Positions 15,501-16,407 of a stretch of 16,407 bases of DNA are shown one piece after another. Each line of letters opens with the position of its first letter. Positions within the stretch are counted from its first letter, which is position 1. This stretch comes from Clostridiales bacterium. Its GTDB lineage: Bacteria; Bacillota; Clostridia; Christensenellales; UBA1242. Under the pieces are notes generated by a model. It was not told the origin of the DNA, did not search any database, and worked only from the letters and a program-made list of their open reading frames with translations. The position numbers and the translations under genes are program-made. Location of the stretch: NCBI GenBank assembly GCA_918241715.1, contig CAKJYB010000060.1, positions 1 to 16,407 on the forward strand, in the 5' to 3' direction.

Positions 15501-16407
15501 GATTAACTCTGGGATTTCAATTCCGGCAATTCTTTCGATTTGTCCAAGATATGTGTCAAGTTTGTCAAGTTCTGCTTCAACAGCAATTGTGTCAACGCAA
15601 ATCAATGCTTTTTCTGTGTTTACAAAAATAGATATTGTCTTTAAATCATGTTTCAAATCAATTCTTGCAAGAAGCCCATTTGAGAAATCAACAACATAGT
15701 CAACATCAAAAGTGTATCCCATATATGTTATTTCTGCAGAGCCAGAAACCTGTTCTGCTCTCAAAACTTCATCAACGAAGTTGAACATTGGAAGAAGTGA
15801 AGAAACATCATAATAATCTCCACTTACAGAGATATCTTCGCAATTGCTTGAGATTGAAATATCAACAAAATAGTTATTTCCGTTTAATGTCAATCCAGCA
15901 AACACGTTTTGGTCTTGTTTAAGAGTCAAAACAAGTCCACTCTCCCAAACCATTTCAAAGGAGTTGTCGTTTTCTACGGCTTGACTTGGAAGCATCTTTG
16001 TCAGATCTTGTGTCCCCGTGATTCCGGAAAGCACTTCCATTGCCTTTTCTTTGAAATCGAAATCGTTGAGATTTTTCTCTTCCAAAACCTTGTCTGTAAG
16101 CTCATTCAAAACTTCGGAAATCGTCTTTGATGTTCTGTTTTCAACAAAACGTGCAATTTCTCTTTCCCACATTCTGTAGTCTTCTGTCTTAAATGAAAGT
16201 TTAACGCTTCCAGCGTCAAGGTAAACAACGTCGTCAAGGTAAACAACACAAACATCAACACCTTCAACATTTGCCCTTGCTTTAACCTTGAGATCACTTG
16301 ATTTGTCAATTGAAACAACTGCGTCATAAGCCTTGTTTCCAACTTCCACTCTTGCATCAATTCTAAAGAAGTTGTTGTAAGACAAGTTTTTGATATAGTC
16401 AACATAC
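9552..16407 (-). CDS. Giant repeat protein with C-terminal Listeria-Bacteroides (InlB B-type) repeats, N-terminus beyond window
   Basis: One unbroken - strand frame of at least 2,284 codons ends in TAA at 9552-9554 and is still open at the right edge. A TTG at 16385-16383 is internal. Residues below count from that TTG. Residues 8-1040 form about six diverged modules of 170-210 residues with alternating hydrophobic, beta-strand-like patterns and a Leu/Asp/Glu-rich stretch often ending in LPE. Residues 1041-1768 are further beta-rich sequence I cannot classify. From 1769 there are three 83-residue Listeria-Bacteroides repeats with the core FAGWYTT to LYAKWN, then degenerate copies to the last residue (WKKQ). 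Such repeats are typical of secreted or surface proteins. No LPXTG, transmembrane segment or other C-terminal anchor is visible. Very few cysteines and an acidic composition fit an extracellular role. Adhesion or envelope function is inference. The signal peptide, start and promoter must lie to the right of the window. Confidence 0.9.
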   Translation of the reverse strand, partial: YVDYIKNLSYNNFFRIDARVEVGNKAYDAVVSIDKSSDLKVKARANVEGVDVCVVYLDDVVYLDAGSVKLSFKTEDYRMWEREIARFVENRTSKTISEVLNELTDKVLEEKNLNDFDFKEKAMEVLSGITGTQDLTKMLPSQAVENDNSFEMVWESGLVLTLKQDQNVFAGLTLNGNNYFVDISISSNCEDISVSGDYYDVSSLLPMFNFVDEVLRAEQVSGSAEITYMGYTFDVDYVVDFSNGLLARIDLKHDLKTISIFVNTEKALICVDTIAVEAELDKLDTYLGQIERIAGIEIPELIVEMDVDKDKIVGVLIDVLNNLNLTNEGDTTIVEYKGHSVRLGFAGRSVLVGYDWNDANVVAEVYASNEEIELPVATDTLEDVLTKVENIKTYIESKEYAFDFAVNYKNTNLSGRAQLDLENTRFDVCVELGANTLKVRYENETAYIEYAGAKIKVRVEDAKSLMDIVLPILQANNISTEMPEVDATEFLTDYFGEDITTLTIQDMLDKLAVELNGTLSDLVLNATLNTTNALDVRAEVEFDGNTLKSVEVEANEIRANIEIVELDFAELNANDYYDILSAQAGTLKVNYKGQEIEVEIKLDLKDKIYVNAKTTLLGEGFEITILNNKLYVQVGEIVLGTDFNNAKQLVDRLTETFNLTLPEMNVEFDTTILEDLDIANLVDNLIVDGLTISIENDTLEVRYAQTDLSATLTLETGATYNIEVPAEYEELETLVDKAENLREYIEKQIFEFDFTANYNDFEFEGKLKYNGTALEIRSAAMGEDVYFRYEDKVLYFAYGNMKLKFDVSNTTTADIDFNELLEKLLGDELPVRLQFGVFEDLLRIMKDYKLEDYLENIVLNIEGTTDFAKIVVEKKTENILNDRILSMAVRFAENKLEGFNLNLYDILKLKLDVDNVSESTIAEFRAEDFADYSEDFVAGTLDSLKVRENVYAFTSDISIRYSNNAFDGQITLMLKYDENADTILGNFIPAVQIYTTSLGLESYIYVVDQTAYIDIQGLQISADLTNSTLDEVLNFVEEEFETELSLDSLTQTTNAFKVIIPAIDKIYGSWVKLVESAVEYNGIQIEIDDALWYGENSRFEDIVLQAFIDVKDNIVMPKEIVLGANIYDPNTTLYDDYSQYWLDVERDITHDNNFAVYFTDFSVGQFIDNLNETFVEDSNGNIYALKSNYGTSRFEDYVSYKQVLKMAKAVLALMDDTRYQVSLNGSLVDKDRNKTKLEGNVNVEIRDLPEGSANTSGFELFNGKYLKVLGALGITAKADTSSAMRHLAEVFYESNNSSALYLTYTHGNFIGSGDTIKKQIANSSENLRAKINNSNLSDIFAMILKFAGVELGEEMKDNLGLQDCTTDFRYLRQLLGMKEKEETNINISQGDVIVNTIEDITKLLKNIRLTEESIGNGLNRLTLAISADIFEDDNVAKLSLVFEDERKNGEIETHLRKIVVSNLVFDGNTINATINLEDFKAANFDYDTTKTHINFSDLSTFMDAAVMTINTQNWAFKGSTTVYIGSSYSINVGFDIYAKLDSNNELYLYVELDVQYKDDVTGSAQINPDYTSYILLGGNYRKRTSILEYRNGYLTIVQKTYGIKTSAFNSDSSRYDQVRGYGHGDNWIYSKDQIGENIMKIMAQALGLSRTVYGIIEFAVERIDANPTIEQAILDFSKTSSGYALKVNAENLTGMSGVQDLTLNIGVSAPYNVKIDGKDAGQHRFIDSISTELKIGSILRIPINLGSVSGDSYRTYDGKTIYTNDYYRRVYAQQIRTLTFETNCDQYIAPVVSPAAETISVASPTTYSRDDGVAFRTYTFAGWYTTADFKAGTEFEGNIMPNDDTTLYAKWNVDSIYYRTITFATNSKYSTDSITQLEGTTFALPTYETYVVDNGITKTTRTFAGWYTTANFENGTQITSGVVPTHNQTLYAKWNDFVEYYRTINFITYNEDSIESITKLVGAQITISAPQHAKEETSGNTTTFYEFDRWYTTSTYQAGTEFTATTMPAQDTTLYAKWNVVRVVKTQELNVYDNGSLIGTKRAVVGEEIDFAEFERVCSTTKFYLNSNYSNEIANGYVMPDNTLNVYIRNLYTMTYNYYVITNHASFTAAVKTETLYQGESLSLPTQTNDYVDYKNSSNVLDYRIYYTFNGYKNGSASALSVMPNYDYELTSTYSTERKNYYTISFDMNLDYIPKSCAAGCHYDSTPSTPASLRLLEGSVVNLTASTYQITVRICATAVGWTKYTYKSTTWGTSKHSNYSDGGNGVTSWTVSGNATLKPYWKKQ
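9555..10334 (-). repeat. Degenerate B-type repeats at the C-terminus of the giant protein
   Basis: Downstream of the three clear repeats, residues 2018-2277 keep traces of the same unit. One copy ends in VMPDNTLNVYIRN. The next starts TMTYNYYVI and has a YYTFNGYKNG plus VMPNYDYELTSTY core. The last starts YYTISFDMN and ends NATLKPYWKK, echoing TLYAKW. It carries a local CAAGCHY insertion. I count about three degenerate copies, less certain in their borders than the three upstream. Confidence 0.6.
10335..11081 (-). repeat. Three tandem 83-residue Listeria-Bacteroides repeats
   Basis: Units lie at 10833-11081, 10584-10832 and 10335-10583. Each starts RT(L/I)(T/N)F and carries a (G/R)WYTT core, then a Pro-containing turn and TLYAKWN. 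The pattern matches the Listeria-Bacteroides repeat family (PF09479, InlB B-repeat type, beta-grasp-like). Units 1 and 2 are close at DNA level too: an identical 23-base stretch occurs at 10681-10703 and 10930-10952, exactly 249 bases (83 codons) apart. The third unit is more diverged. Confidence 0.88.
13266..16364 (-). repeat. About six diverged long modules (170-210 residues) in the giant protein
   Basis: Module starts, counted from the codon at 16385, are near residues 8, 216, 394, 579, 746 and 946. The clearest pair is modules 3 and 5. AFDFAVNY (394-401) matches EFDFTANY (744-751), each preceded by a helix-like ENIKTYIE or ENLREYIE and followed by V(R)RYE...Y(I/F)..YG..K.K. The offset is 350 residues. 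Modules 2 and 4 align through IPELIVEMD (291-299) and LPEMNVEFD (654-662). This suggests a two-module (about 350-380 residue) super-repeat. Identity is low, so the duplications are old. Confidence 0.7.

Noticed and set aside
16383..16385. TTG as start of the giant - strand gene
   Set aside because: The frame stays open to the window edge (seven more whole codons), there is no ribosome binding site, and the sequence already lies within a repeat module.

Overview
The window looks like a chromosomal segment of an AT-rich, low-GC Firmicutes-type bacterium, most plausibly an uncultured Clostridia- or Bacilli-related lineage. The grounds are the gyrB-gyrA order, the short form of GyrB without the large enterobacterial insert, purine-rich AGGAG-type ribosome binding sites, a Firmicutes-style HelD, and A-rich coding strands. 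I cannot name a genus. The standard bacterial code fits: TAA, TAG and TGA all close recognisable genes at expected lengths.

The left part (1-6077) runs on the + strand. It holds the 3' three-quarters of gyrB, the complete gyrA 19 bases later, and after a 70-base gap with a 12-bp hairpin, a HelD-type RNA-polymerase-recycling ATPase. Together these are the supercoiling machine and a protein that clears stalled transcription.

The centre (6078-6461) is a 384-base non-coding, very AT-rich stretch. It carries two exact TTATCCACA DnaA boxes, one TTATACACA box, and at least three one-mismatch copies, next to AT-only blocks. Beside gyrBA this is a strong candidate for all or part of the chromosomal origin of replication (oriC). 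A good sigma-A-type promoter lies at its right edge and drives the next genes.

The right + strand part (6462-9488) is a two-gene aminoacyl-tRNA synthetase operon, hisS-metG, with 3 bases between the genes and the metG ribosome binding site inside hisS. No T-box leader precedes it. A 15-bp hairpin with T-tracts on both strands (9514-9549) serves as a shared terminator for metG and the convergent gene on the other side.

The last 6.86 kb (9552-16407) is one uninterrupted reading frame on the - strand that runs off the right edge: at least 2,284 residues of a giant, probably secreted or surface, repeat protein. Its C-terminus has three clear and about three degenerate Listeria-Bacteroides (InlB B-type) repeats of 83 residues. 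Its N-terminal visible half is built from about six diverged modules of roughly 170-210 residues that I cannot assign to a named family. The start, any signal peptide and the promoter of this gene lie outside the window.

The two observations most worth following up are the DnaA-box cluster and the unassigned long modules of the giant protein.
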